From assembly GCA_949710005.1 (NCBI GenBank), contig OX453272.1, positions 914,001 through 978,000 on the forward strand: a stretch of 64,000 nucleotides of DNA, read 5' to 3'. Position numbers and translations under genes: made by a program. Source of the stretch: Ricordea florida (taxonomy: Eukaryota > Cnidaria > Anthozoa > Corallimorpharia > Ricordeidae). Positions within the stretch are counted from its first letter, which is position 1; each line of letters opens with the position of its first letter. The notes under the pieces were generated by a model that did not search any database, had not been told where the DNA came from, and worked only from the letters and a program-made list of their open reading frames with translations. Below, piece after piece: positions 32,726 through 39,703 of the stretch.

Positions 32726-33295
32726 ATGACAGAAGTTGAAGATTATATACAAGAAAAGACTGTAGGAAAGACAGAGGTAAAAGATAATGATGATAATGAA
32801 CTTGAAATAAAACAAGAATCACTAGCTATTCTCGCAGCTCTTGGAACCACAAAGGAATATTTAGGTGTTGATATGAGTCTAGGTGATATAAAAAAATTAT
32901 CAGTGAAAGATGTTGATAAATATTATAATCGATACCAGGCAGTATTGGGTAAGAAAATTAATGGTGGGTTAGTAGATTCATCTCTTCAATTAATTTCTAA
33001 AGTTATTTCTTACATGGTTCCGGTTGATGATATAGAATCTCTTTGTGTTGATTTGAAGAATGATGATTTGGTTAATCGTGAACTAACAAACATTGTAGGG
33101 CTCTTAGCATTGAAAGCAGGAAGATTGGCAGCACTTGCTAGCGGGCTATTCCAGGTTGCTAAACATGTTAAAATAGGTAAAATACAACAAGTTACAAGTA
33201 AAAATATAGATGATTCTAAAACTCAACCAGCTCCGCTGAACAAAACTGAGCAGGATACTAAGCAAGCTGCTGATGGGTATGATACTGTTTACTGA
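32726..33295 (+). CDS. Polinton protein of unknown function (189 aa)
   Basis: Intact frame with an acidic N-terminus, then a helical body containing TTKEYLGVDMSL, DKYYNRYQAVLGKKINGGLVDS, KVISYMVPVDD and LLALKAGRLAALASGLFQVA. I associate this YxRYQxVLG...SGLFQVAKH pattern with cnidarian Polintons, but no function is known to me. The C-terminal helix is hydrophobic enough for membrane contact but not a clear transmembrane segment. The C-terminal 30 residues are low-complexity and contain an in-frame small palindrome CAGC-TCC-GCTG at 33228-33238, apparently an inserted hairpin. It could be a minor virion or assembly protein; that is inference from position. Confidence 0.7.
   Translation: MTEVEDYIQEKTVGKTEVKDNDDNELEIKQESLAILAALGTTKEYLGVDMSLGDIKKLSVKDVDKYYNRYQAVLGKKINGGLVDSSLQLISKVISYMVPVDDIESLCVDLKNDDLVNRELTNIVGLLALKAGRLAALASGLFQVAKHVKIGKIQQVTSKNIDDSKTQPAPLNKTEQDTKQAADGYDTVY
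33228..33238 (+). repeat. In-frame mini-palindrome CAGC-TCC-GCTG
   Basis: Identical hairpin also at 33944-33954; both inside reading frames of AT-rich genes. Confidence 0.6.
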
Positions 33296-33314
33296 GCATG
33301 ATATAATGTTATTT

Positions 33315-33370
33315 CAGCGTAGCTGGTCGGCAAATTCAGGCAGAGCCCTCTCCGCAAAGCGGAAAGCCGA
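33315..33370 (+). terminator. GC-rich double-hairpin element
   Basis: CAGC-GTA-GCTG at 33315-33325, then an outer CGGC...GCCG pair around TCCGC-AAA-GCGGA. It lies 19 bases after the stop at 33295 and abuts the TTTAAAGAT box at 33371. Confidence 0.5.
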
Positions 33371-33379
33371 TTTAAAGAT
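33371..33379 (+). promoter_or_regulatory. TTTAAAGAT box
   Basis: 30 bases before ATG 33401; only 15 bases before the upstream ATG 33386, which argues for the later start. Confidence 0.6.
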
Positions 33380-33400
33380 TTCTTAATGATATGTAAAATG

Positions 33401-33592
33401 ATGTTTGAAGAAGTTGTTGAACAAAGAAATAAAGAAATTATAAAGAAAGCTATTAAAATTATTGAAGATGCTGTAATGATAATAGATCATAAAAACCAAA
33501 AAATTAAAGAAATTGAAAAAGAAGTTTATATGCTAAAAGAAAAAATACGGAATAATTATAGCACAACTGAGCAGGTCACTGAGCACAACTGA
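33401..33592 (+). CDS. Small coiled-coil protein (63 aa)
   Basis: An open frame begins at ATG 33386, but the box spacing rule in this element and alignment with the next gene (EEVVEQ) favour the start at 33401 (MFEEVVEQRNKEII). The whole product is a lysine/glutamate/isoleucine heptad-rich helix, likely a coiled coil, ending in a short polar tail with ACTGAGCA-type micro-repeats in the DNA. The first codons match those of the gene at 33627, so the two 5' ends share ancestry. No function recognised. Confidence 0.55.
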   Translation: MFEEVVEQRNKEIIKKAIKIIEDAVMIIDHKNQKIKEIEKEVYMLKEKIRNNYSTTEQVTEHN

Positions 33593-33601
33593 TTTAAAGA
33601 T
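33593..33601 (+). promoter_or_regulatory. TTTAAAGAT box
   Basis: Overlaps the end of the preceding frame; 34 bases before the mutated start at 33627. Confidence 0.6.
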
Positions 33602-33626
33602 TCTTTACTTTTGGAAATAAATAATA

Positions 33627-34100
33627 ATATCTGAAGAAGTTGTTGAGCAAATTACAAAGGATCTGCCAAAAAATAATGTTCCTAAAAAGAAAGATAAAGA
33701 TCCTAAAAAAGTAGCAGCAGGTAAGAAATTAGCTGAATATAATAAAAAAGCAAAAGAAGCGTTAGCCAGGGAAATGAAACGAGAAAAGGAACAGGAGAAT
33801 ATTAAACATGAAGAAAATTCTAATGAAGAAGAAAACACAAAACCATGGCTTCCAGAGCTATCTTTTACTACTGTATTATCCATTGTTAAAATAGGGTTTA
33901 CAGCATTTGATATGTTTATGAGATACCGACAAATCCGTAGGACCAGCTCCGCTGAAAAGGAGGATAATAAAAATAGAATAGTAGATTTATCTCAAGTTCC
34001 GACTAATATTCCAAACACAAGATTCATAGGGCCGGCTCCGAATAATATCCCCACACAACAATCACAAACACCACAACCGCAAAAAATGGGAATGATATGA
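33627..34100 (+). pseudogene. Membrane-anchored small Polinton protein with mutated start codon
   Basis: The frame is open from 33627, where the codon is ATA followed by TCTGAAGAAGTTG. Neighbouring genes start ATG-TC(T/A)-GA(A), and the TTTAAAGAT box sits 34 bases upstream, so ATA most likely replaces an original ATG. The first remaining ATG is at 33774. The product would be ~157 aa: a lysine-rich N-terminus with DPKKVAAGKKLAEYNKKAKE (typical of small Polinton proteins), an acidic stretch, one hydrophobic segment (FTTVLSIVKIGFTAFDMFM) and a proline/glutamine-rich tail. A mini-palindrome at 33944-33954 is read in frame. Function unknown, probably virion- or membrane-associated. Confidence 0.6.
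33944..33954 (+). repeat. In-frame mini-palindrome CAGC-TCC-GCTG
   Basis: Second copy of the hairpin at 33228. Confidence 0.6.
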
Positions 34101-34108
34101 TGTGATTT

Positions 34109-34132
34109 CAGCGTAGCTGGCCGGCAAAGCCG
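34109..34132 (+). terminator. Canonical double-hairpin element
   Basis: CAGC-GTA-GCTG (34109-34119) then CGGC-AAA-GCCG (34122-34132), both perfect 4-bp stems with 3-base loops. It starts 9 bases after the stop at 34100 and ends two bases before the next TTTAAAGAT box. Confidence 0.6.
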
Positions 34133-34133
34133 A

Positions 34134-34142
34134 TTTAAAGAT
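34134..34142 (+). promoter_or_regulatory. TTTAAAGAT box
   Basis: 32 bases before ATG 34166; followed by TTACTGATGTAGTAAAA, nearly repeated before ATG 34836. Confidence 0.65.
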
Positions 34143-34165
34143 TTATTACTGATGTAGTAAAAATC

Positions 34166-34384
34166 ATGTCAACTGAAAATAAACTTGTGAAAACTGTTAC
34201 TGATTCGGCGGTGATTATTGGATTAGCTGCTGGAGTTGGATATATAGCGAAAAAGGCTCTTAAAGAATCATTTATGAATGATCCATCCTCAAGTATTACA
34301 AATTATGCAAAATGGGTAGCTGTATTGTCTGGTAGTATGTATCTAAAAACATATTTAGAGGATCAAAAGATTTTACCAAATTAA
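34166..34384 (+). CDS. Small two-helix membrane protein (72 aa)
   Basis: Intact frame. Two hydrophobic segments are visible: VIIGLAAGVGYIAKKAL (~16-32) and WVAVLSGSMYLKTYL (~50-64). There is no cleavable signal. It is followed nine bases later by another small membrane-protein gene whose promoter-like box lies inside this frame (34363-34371). Position among capsid-cluster genes suggests a virion membrane or assembly role, but this is speculation and I recognise no family. Confidence 0.6.
   Translation: MSTENKLVKTVTDSAVIIGLAAGVGYIAKKALKESFMNDPSSSITNYAKWVAVLSGSMYLKTYLEDQKILPN
34363..34371 (+). promoter_or_regulatory. Degenerate TCAAAAGAT box inside the preceding gene
   Basis: 30 bases before ATG 34393, the same spacing as intergenic boxes. 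Confidence 0.4.
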
Positions 34385-34392
34385 GAATAAAA

Positions 34393-34785
34393 ATGGCAAC
34401 AATAGCAATGCTGGTTGGAGGAGCTATATTAAATGCAACAACATTTGTTGGCGGATCATATCTTGCAAAATATCTATCAGGAGATAAAACAGATACAGAA
34501 CGAATACGACACGATAAAGCAATGGAAAAATATCAAAATGATTATGCTGAATATCAGGAAAAAAGACAGAAACTAATTGATTGGAAAGTACAACAAAAGG
34601 ATGCAAAATATCAGGCATCAAAAAATATTTCTAATACCGATGAAGCTTTTAACTTGTACAGTCAAATGCATGAACCAAAATTCTCTGATTATTATAGATC
34701 TAGTAACAATCAAAAGATGGGTGAAATGGCATATGTGGGTGGTGGTATGTTAGCCTTAGGTTATGCAGTTAGTAAATTTTTTTAG
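34393..34785 (+). CDS. Small membrane/coiled-coil protein (130 aa)
   Basis: Intact frame with an N-terminal glycine-rich hydrophobic segment (IAMLVGGAILNATTFVGGSY), a charged central helix (EKYQNDYAEYQEKRQKLIDW) likely to coil, a tyrosine-rich linker, and a C-terminal hydrophobic segment (AYVGGGMLALGYAVSKFF). The two membrane-like ends flanking a helical middle are common among Polinton accessory proteins. It starts nine bases after the previous stop. No function recognised. Confidence 0.6.
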   Translation: MATIAMLVGGAILNATTFVGGSYLAKYLSGDKTDTERIRHDKAMEKYQNDYAEYQEKRQKLIDWKVQQKDAKYQASKNISNTDEAFNLYSQMHEPKFSDYYRSSNNQKMGEMAYVGGGMLALGYAVSKFF

Positions 34786-34803
34786 GTAATTGTATGTGAT
34801 TAG

Positions 34804-34812
34804 TTTAAAGAT
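34804..34812 (+). promoter_or_regulatory. TTTAAAGAT box
   Basis: 32 bases before ATG 34836. Confidence 0.65.
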
Positions 34813-34835
34813 TTCTTACTGATGAGTAAAAAATC

Positions 34836-35786
34836 ATGTCAGAAGATATACAATTAGAGGATTTACCAAAAGGATCAGACGATGATAATGATGATGGTGA
34901 TGACACATTTTATCAAAGCCCAAACACATCTACAACCTTTGAAAAAGATTATTCCGGTTATGATGAATATAACCGATCGAAGGGAGGAATAGATGATGAA
35001 GGAAGGAACCGGGCTGGATGGGTTAAACCGACTGAAGCCAGAAACCTGAGTGATGTTTTGAAAGAAAGAGATGAGGAATATGATAGAATGAGAGAAGCAA
35101 GACAACAACTCAAACGTTATTTCCCAAATTATAACCCTAATGATGGTACATTTAATGTAAAATTTGGAAAAGATGGTAGTTTAATGGGAAAATTAATTGG
35201 TAGGGAAGATAATGTTTGGCATACAATAGTTGATAAAGATGGTGTGATTAAACTTGAAGATTTGCCAAAAACAATGAGAAAAGCTTTAGGTGCTGATTAT
35301 GTAACAATGCTGGAACAATATAATAATACCGAGTCAAAATTGAAAAAAGCTAATGAAAAAATTAAGGAATTAGATAATGCATTACAAGGATTGAAAGCAA
35401 CCGCAGAAGTATATCCGCAGGAGATTAGCCGATATGAAGAAAGAGAAAAAGAACTTCGTGAATTCATTGAGAGACAACAGGTAGAAAAAGCTGAAAATAA
35501 AAGTCTTTTTGATGAAACTGTTAAACAGAATATAGAATTAAAAATACAAAGCGAAAAACTTTTGAGTGAAGTAAAATTATACAAAGAAGAAATAGACAAA
35601 TATAAGAAGGGTAAATTAAATTCATCAAAGTTAGAACAAAGTAATGAAAGATTAAAATCTGAGATTTATTCATTAAATGAACAAATTAGAAAGAATACAA
35701 TCTCCAATTTAGAACAAATATCAGATATTGATGGTAGAAAAGATGAAATAATTAAAAATCTTCCATCAAGAGAGCTTTCTATTTAA
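34836..35786 (+). CDS. Acidic coiled-coil protein (316 aa)
   Basis: Intact frame with a very acidic start (DLPKGSDDDNDDGDDTFYQS), a middle globular part (RYFPNYNPNDGTFNVKFG ... GREDNVWHTIVDKDG, ~105-140) and a long coiled coil from ~165 to 300 rich in E, K, Q and L heptads. Immediately downstream, in the +1 frame, lies a transmembrane tail (see 35771-35889), so the natural protein may be longer. The middle motif resembles segments I have seen in other cnidarian Polintons; function unknown, plausibly a structural or scaffold component. Confidence 0.65.
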   Translation: MSEDIQLEDLPKGSDDDNDDGDDTFYQSPNTSTTFEKDYSGYDEYNRSKGGIDDEGRNRAGWVKPTEARNLSDVLKERDEEYDRMREARQQLKRYFPNYNPNDGTFNVKFGKDGSLMGKLIGREDNVWHTIVDKDGVIKLEDLPKTMRKALGADYVTMLEQYNNTESKLKKANEKIKELDNALQGLKATAEVYPQEISRYEEREKELREFIERQQVEKAENKSLFDETVKQNIELKIQSEKLLSEVKLYKEEIDKYKKGKLNSSKLEQSNERLKSEIYSLNEQIRKNTISNLEQISDIDGRKDEIIKNLPSRELSI

Positions 35787-35889
35787 AACAGCTGGTGAGG
35801 TTATTGGATTTTTAGGTAAGAATGCTTGGCTGTTGATAATGGCCGTGGTTCTCTATTTTGTGGAGCAGTTTAAAAAGAAGAGAAAGTAA
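35771..35889 (+). pseudogene. Transmembrane tail in +1 frame after the coiled-coil gene
   Basis: In the frame shifted by +1 from the preceding gene, the segment reads SFLFKTAGEVIGFLGK, then WLLIMAVVLYFVEQFKKKRK and a stop at 35887-35889. This is a textbook tail anchor with a basic cytoplasmic end. It has no ATG of its own and overlaps the 3' end of the coiled-coil gene, so either an indel has cut it off or a +1 frameshift adds it. Confidence 0.55.
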
Positions 35890-35892
35890 CAA

Positions 35893-35901
35893 TTTAAAGA
35901 T
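35893..35901 (+). promoter_or_regulatory. TTTAAAGAT box
   Basis: 34 bases before ATG 35927. Confidence 0.65.
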
Positions 35902-35926
35902 ATCATGTTGAGTAGTAAAATATAAT

Positions 35927-36541
35927 ATGGATGACTACAATAGAATTTATCCTGGATTACCTAATAATTCAGACCCGAGTTCCTCATTTCAGTCGGTTAA
36001 TTTCAGACTACAAAAATCGAGTGAAGTATTACAAAATCTTGAGAAAGAAATTAAACATTATGAAGATGTAAGGAAAAAATACAATAGAGCAAGAGGAATA
36101 TTTACAAAAATCAGTGTTTTTAGTGGAGTGTTTTCAGTTATTCTATCTGCAAGCGGGTTGGGAACTTCTCTTACTGGTTTTGGAGCTATTATTGGTGTTC
36201 CGTTGGGTGTTGTCGGTGGAATTTGTGGTGGAGTATCTGTTGGATTTGGTGCGGCTTCAAAAAGACTTTCAAATAAAGTTAGTAAACACGAACAGACTGT
36301 TTCTATAGCGAAATCAAAATTAAACACCATTAACGACTTGGTTTCAAAGGCTTTGAAAGATAATGTTATATCTGATCAAGAATTTTCTATAATTTTAGCA
36401 GAGTTGGAAAAGTTTCAAAAACTAAAACTAGAAATACGACAAAAATTTAGGAGGGATACAGAAAAAAACTTAAACATGTTGCAGATAAGGAGAGAAGTTC
36501 GAGCAGATCTATTAAAAGAGTTAACCACTCCCGCTCATTAA
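35927..36541 (+). CDS. Glycine-rich membrane-hairpin protein (204 aa)
   Basis: Intact frame. A helical N-terminal third (VLQNLEKEIKHYEDVRKKY) is followed by two closely spaced hydrophobic, glycine-rich segments (~61-82 and ~86-108: SGVFSVILSASGLGTSLTGF and IIGVPLGVVGGICGGVSVGF), forming a membrane hairpin. A second long helical part (KHEQTVSIAKSKLNTINDLV ... FSIILAELEKFQKLKLEIRQ) follows. This design is frequent in cnidarian genomes near Polinton genes and resembles membrane-active hairpin proteins, but I cannot name a function. It might help virion entry or membrane remodelling; that is inference. Confidence 0.65.
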   Translation: MDDYNRIYPGLPNNSDPSSSFQSVNFRLQKSSEVLQNLEKEIKHYEDVRKKYNRARGIFTKISVFSGVFSVILSASGLGTSLTGFGAIIGVPLGVVGGICGGVSVGFGAASKRLSNKVSKHEQTVSIAKSKLNTINDLVSKALKDNVISDQEFSIILAELEKFQKLKLEIRQKFRRDTEKNLNMLQIRREVRADLLKELTTPAH

Positions 36542-36603
36542 AAATTTCATATGAGAAAACTGATGTAGGATGTAATTGTTTTGCGGGTATTAGAAAAGAG
36601 GTG

Positions 36604-36632
36604 ATCTAAGCATAGCTTGGCGGATAGACCGG
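36604..36632 (+). terminator. Diverged hairpin element
   Basis: AGC-ATA-GCT and the palindrome ACCGGT precede the TCTAAAGAC box; same layout as at 34109, with decayed stems. Confidence 0.35.
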
Positions 36633-36641
36633 TCTAAAGAC
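36633..36641 (+). promoter_or_regulatory. TCTAAAGAC box
   Basis: Two-base variant of the box, 36 bases before ATG 36669. Confidence 0.5.
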
Positions 36642-36668
36642 TTTTCATCTTATTCTAAAAGTAATAAA

Positions 36669-38258
36669 ATGACACTATGGGTGGATTTTAGAAATAGGTA
36701 TCCAAAGGTTGACCTTGATAAATTTACATTTGTGAATGATTCATATGGAGGATATATTAAGTGGAAAGTGAATGGTATAACAATAATGTCTAATGATGAC
36801 CCTACTGGAAAAACATGGACTGATGGTCTATCACCTAATTTGAAAAGATTGTTATGGGAAGATTTAGGTTTGAATGGTGATGAATTGAGTTCATTCCCAA
36901 AGAGTTTAACCATGACTAACCAAAGCTATCCTATACCAGCTATTAACTTTGATGATTTTACAACCGATATAACAAAAATGTTAACTTTATTAGATATATA
37001 CGTTTCAAATACGAAGAAATTCACAGCAAAAATGAGAAACATATTTGTCAATCAAGTTGTTACTTTCAAATTTGGAAAGCAGAGTCGAAAATGGTTGAAC
37101 GGACCTGATATGAACTATTGGCCTCAACAACTTAACTTTGCAGTTTGGTGTGCAACATCTGGTTGTGGGATTAGTCCTTTTGAAAGTCTAAATTATCCTA
37201 AAGTAGTGAATAGCTTCATTAAGTTTCATATATATTTCACAATAAGACGGATATTATATGAATTAAGCCTTCCCTTACCTGATGAGCACCCCTTTGTAAT
37301 AAACAATAATCCATATAATAAAGTAGCATATCATCGATTGTGTGCAGAATTTAGCATATCAAAAAACTCAGACTTTAGATGGAAAGGTGGTAGAAACGGT
37401 GGATTGGGAGATATATTTCTTGATTATGGTGCAGGATATCATGGAAAAGGAGGGGGATATCAAAATGTACATATTATAAGGAATTATGATCATGAAGCAG
37501 ATCAATGGCCTGGTGAAGGTGGTAAATTTGCTGATGACGGTGGTAAGAAAGAAAAAGGTGACCTAATCTCATTCATTCGTAATGATGACTTTGCCAATTT
37601 CAAATATGCTTGGTTTATTCCTACAAGCGGGCATGGTCTCACTAAAGCTGGACTTGGTAGATTGAATCGATCAGCTGAAGCTTTTGTTTACTGTATATTA
37701 GGAGCACAAGCTAACACTAGAAATTCGATTTATGGTAATGGTGGCGGAGCGATTGAGACACAACAAGAATTCTTATCTTTATTTGAAAGTAGTGTTTTAG
37801 AAGATGATATTTCTAATTCGATTAAAAATTATCAAAAATCTGTACAGGAAACGAAATTACGGCTTGATTTAGCTGTTGCACCGGGTATATGGTTGATGCC
37901 AAGTAATATGATCATAAACACAGAGAGTGTGGTTGGATATAATAACAAACTTATGAAAGCGACTGGCGATATGAAATTTGGGGTAAATAATTCACTAAAC
38001 ACTGAATCAAAACCGGTTGGAATAAGTCACAATTTAGGATCTTCAAAGTTAAAGTTACCTCATTCAATAGTTGAGACAAATCCAAAACCAAAAATCCCCC
38101 CAACGCAAAATGAAAAGCCAGCCAAAGACCGAGACCCGCGACGCGGAAAGTCGGACGTGACCACGCAATATGAAACCAATGCACAAAGCGAGCATGAAGT
38201 GCGTATATTAACATTTATAATTATCAGCGGAGGGTTAGCGTGGTATCTATTTCGGTAA
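36669..38258 (+). CDS. 529-aa Polinton protein with C-terminal membrane anchor
   Basis: Intact, the longest unbroken frame in the element. N-terminal part: WVDFRNRYPKVDLDKFTF and YGGYIKWKVNGITI. A conserved-looking middle has FIKFHIYFTIRRILYELSLP, NNPYNKVAYHRLCAEFSIS, a glycine-rich loop (~235-275), TSGHGLTKAGLGRLNRS and AFVYCILGAQANTR. A disordered Pro/Lys linker (~470-505) carries an inserted GC-rich palindrome (38113-38156), and the protein ends in one transmembrane segment (ILTFIIISGGLAWYLF). I believe the middle recurs in cnidarian Polintons, but the function is unknown to me. An anchored virion surface or attachment protein is one possibility; a second capsid-type protein is another. 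Confidence 0.65.
   Translation: MTLWVDFRNRYPKVDLDKFTFVNDSYGGYIKWKVNGITIMSNDDPTGKTWTDGLSPNLKRLLWEDLGLNGDELSSFPKSLTMTNQSYPIPAINFDDFTTDITKMLTLLDIYVSNTKKFTAKMRNIFVNQVVTFKFGKQSRKWLNGPDMNYWPQQLNFAVWCATSGCGISPFESLNYPKVVNSFIKFHIYFTIRRILYELSLPLPDEHPFVINNNPYNKVAYHRLCAEFSISKNSDFRWKGGRNGGLGDIFLDYGAGYHGKGGGYQNVHIIRNYDHEADQWPGEGGKFADDGGKKEKGDLISFIRNDDFANFKYAWFIPTSGHGLTKAGLGRLNRSAEAFVYCILGAQANTRNSIYGNGGGAIETQQEFLSLFESSVLEDDISNSIKNYQKSVQETKLRLDLAVAPGIWLMPSNMIINTESVVGYNNKLMKATGDMKFGVNNSLNTESKPVGISHNLGSSKLKLPHSIVETNPKPKIPPTQNEKPAKDRDPRRGKSDVTTQYETNAQSEHEVRILTFIIISGGLAWYLFR
38113..38156 (+). repeat. GC-rich nested palindrome inside the 529-aa gene
   Basis: Outer CCGA/TCGG enclosing CCGC-GAC-GCGG, read in frame within the linker, in a gene otherwise very AT-rich. 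Confidence 0.55.
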
Positions 38259-38441
38259 ATTTCACGTGATTATCATTGTTTTTGGATTAGTGTTCACGTG
38301 TAGAACAATAGATTGCATACTTTTACGACATAGCAACAAGCAAAATGTAAAGTGGATTTGAAATCGAAAAGTAGATTTTATGTTTACTTTAAAAAGGTCG
38401 GTTTCTAACGTCGCTCAGGAATGTGATTACGTCAGTGGAAA
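38259..38441. other. Intergenic segment of the Polinton
   Basis: The longest non-coding stretch between capsid-side genes. Two CACGTG-type palindromes lie at its start (38261-38300). No frame recognised. Confidence 0.5.
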
Positions 38442-38450
38442 TTTAAAGAT
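38442..38450 (+). promoter_or_regulatory. TTTAAAGAT box
   Basis: 32 bases before ATG 38474. Confidence 0.65.
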
Positions 38451-38473
38451 GAATATGTTGTAATCAAACAAAA

Positions 38474-39109
38474 ATGTTAAGCATTACCATGTATGAGTCT
38501 GAAACTAGGATTTATTTAGATCCTCCACTGAAAAATCTTCGAGAGATACAGCTACTAGATTGTAATATACAAACCAAAAGATTGATTAATTTCAAGGATC
38601 AACAGATATTGTTTAATGTTGAGAATCAGCCCCTAATAATAATACAACCCGGTACATATTCGTTGCGTGATATTCAATCGATCTTTCTTAATGATACTGA
38701 TAAGTCAAAGATAACAATCATTGAGACAGACACTGTTGACTATCTTTATTCCAATAAGAACTTCAAAATAAAACTTACGAGAGGGCTACAAGTTGGTTTA
38801 GGTATACCTGAAGTTATAAATCCTGGTAAATTATACCCCATAAATATACAGATTAGGGAGCCGTTGAGACTTATGTGTAGTATAGTTGATAATAAGTCGT
38901 CATATATGAATAACACTAAATATGGAGAACTTGTGAAACTCTCATCATCACACCTTCTTGCTAACATACCCTCAAAGGATTATCCAACAATTCCAGTTCG
39001 AAAATATGAGAGCGTCATAAACCACTTTGATTTAAGCATATTAGACAATGAATGGAAAAAACTTGATCTGAAGGGTTCTTACATAACTTTAAGTTTAAGA
39101 TTTAGATAA
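38474..39109 (+). CDS. Probable minor capsid (penton-like) protein
   Basis: Intact 211-aa frame. It is beta-rich with the block order REIQLLDCNIQTKR, IIIQPGTYSLRDIQSIF, LGIPEVINPGKLYPINIQ, RLMCSIVDNKSSYMNNTKYG, LLANIPSKDYPTIPVRKYES and HFDLSILDNEWKKLDLKGS, ending SLRFR. A 'PGTYSLRDI' turn, a 'C-I-V-x-N-S-Y-x-N' strand and a C-terminal 'I.D..W..LDL+G..I.+.L' strand are typical of the small single-jelly-roll proteins carried by many animal Polintons (minor capsid/penton). The fold is inferred; I cannot verify it. If right, this and the 412-aa protein supply both virion shell components. Confidence 0.6.
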   Translation: MLSITMYESETRIYLDPPLKNLREIQLLDCNIQTKRLINFKDQQILFNVENQPLIIIQPGTYSLRDIQSIFLNDTDKSKITIIETDTVDYLYSNKNFKIKLTRGLQVGLGIPEVINPGKLYPINIQIREPLRLMCSIVDNKSSYMNNTKYGELVKLSSSHLLANIPSKDYPTIPVRKYESVINHFDLSILDNEWKKLDLKGSYITLSLRFR

Positions 39110-39160
39110 TTTTTTTGTTATGTAACCATTATTTGGGTTATATAACATAATTATTTCTAA

Positions 39161-39673
39161 TTAATCTTCATCACCCCATAACTCTTCTAAAAGTTTTTGT
39201 TTATTAATATCAATACACCAATCAAAATACCTACTTGGGTGCATTGCTGTTTTTATCAGTTCTTTATCTAAACTTTTAAAAAATTTCTTTTTATGAGATA
39301 ATTTATTATCATCATATTCCCTAGAAAAAGAAATCCGCAAAATGAAATATTTATTATCAAAATCATTAATACTTAATTTATCTTTTAAAAATTTTTTTAT
39401 AAGATCATTAGCGTTTATACCATTAACACCAAAATCAAAATTTTCTATAGTTAGAGGGGTTTGATTTCCATACGGGTAATACTCTCTAACATTCCTATCT
39501 CTATATTCAAAAAGAAAATGTATTTCTGTGAGGCATTCTCTATCTTTTGATAGCCTTTTTATTATATCATCTTTAATCGAATTAATAAAATCACAAGAAG
39601 CTAATCTATAACAATCATTATGATAAAATAAATTTCTACGTTCGATTTCACCGCGGCAATAAATTCTTTCCAT
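39161..39673 (-). CDS. Unrecognised Polinton protein (170 aa)
   Basis: Minus-strand intact frame, lysine/aspartate-rich, with CYRLASCDFINSIKDDIIKR, FLFEYRDRNVREYYPYGNQT and FILRISFSREYDD. No membrane segment, signal or known motif. A TTTAAATAT box lies 28 bases upstream of its ATG. It is transcribed away from the right terminal repeat, in tandem with the zinc-knuckle gene upstream. It may be an early or accessory function given its separation from the virion cluster; this is inference only. Confidence 0.55.
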   Translation of the reverse strand: MERIYCRGEIERRNLFYHNDCYRLASCDFINSIKDDIIKRLSKDRECLTEIHFLFEYRDRNVREYYPYGNQTPLTIENFDFGVNGINANDLIKKFLKDKLSINDFDNKYFILRISFSREYDDNKLSHKKKFFKSLDKELIKTAMHPSRYFDWCIDINKQKLLEELWGDED

Positions 39674-39692
39674 CTTTTATTTTATTTTTTAT

Positions 39693-39703
39693 ATATTTAA
39701 ATC
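39693..39703 (-). promoter_or_regulatory. TTTAAATAT box of the 170-aa gene
   Basis: Minus strand, 28 bases before ATG 39673. Confidence 0.45.
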
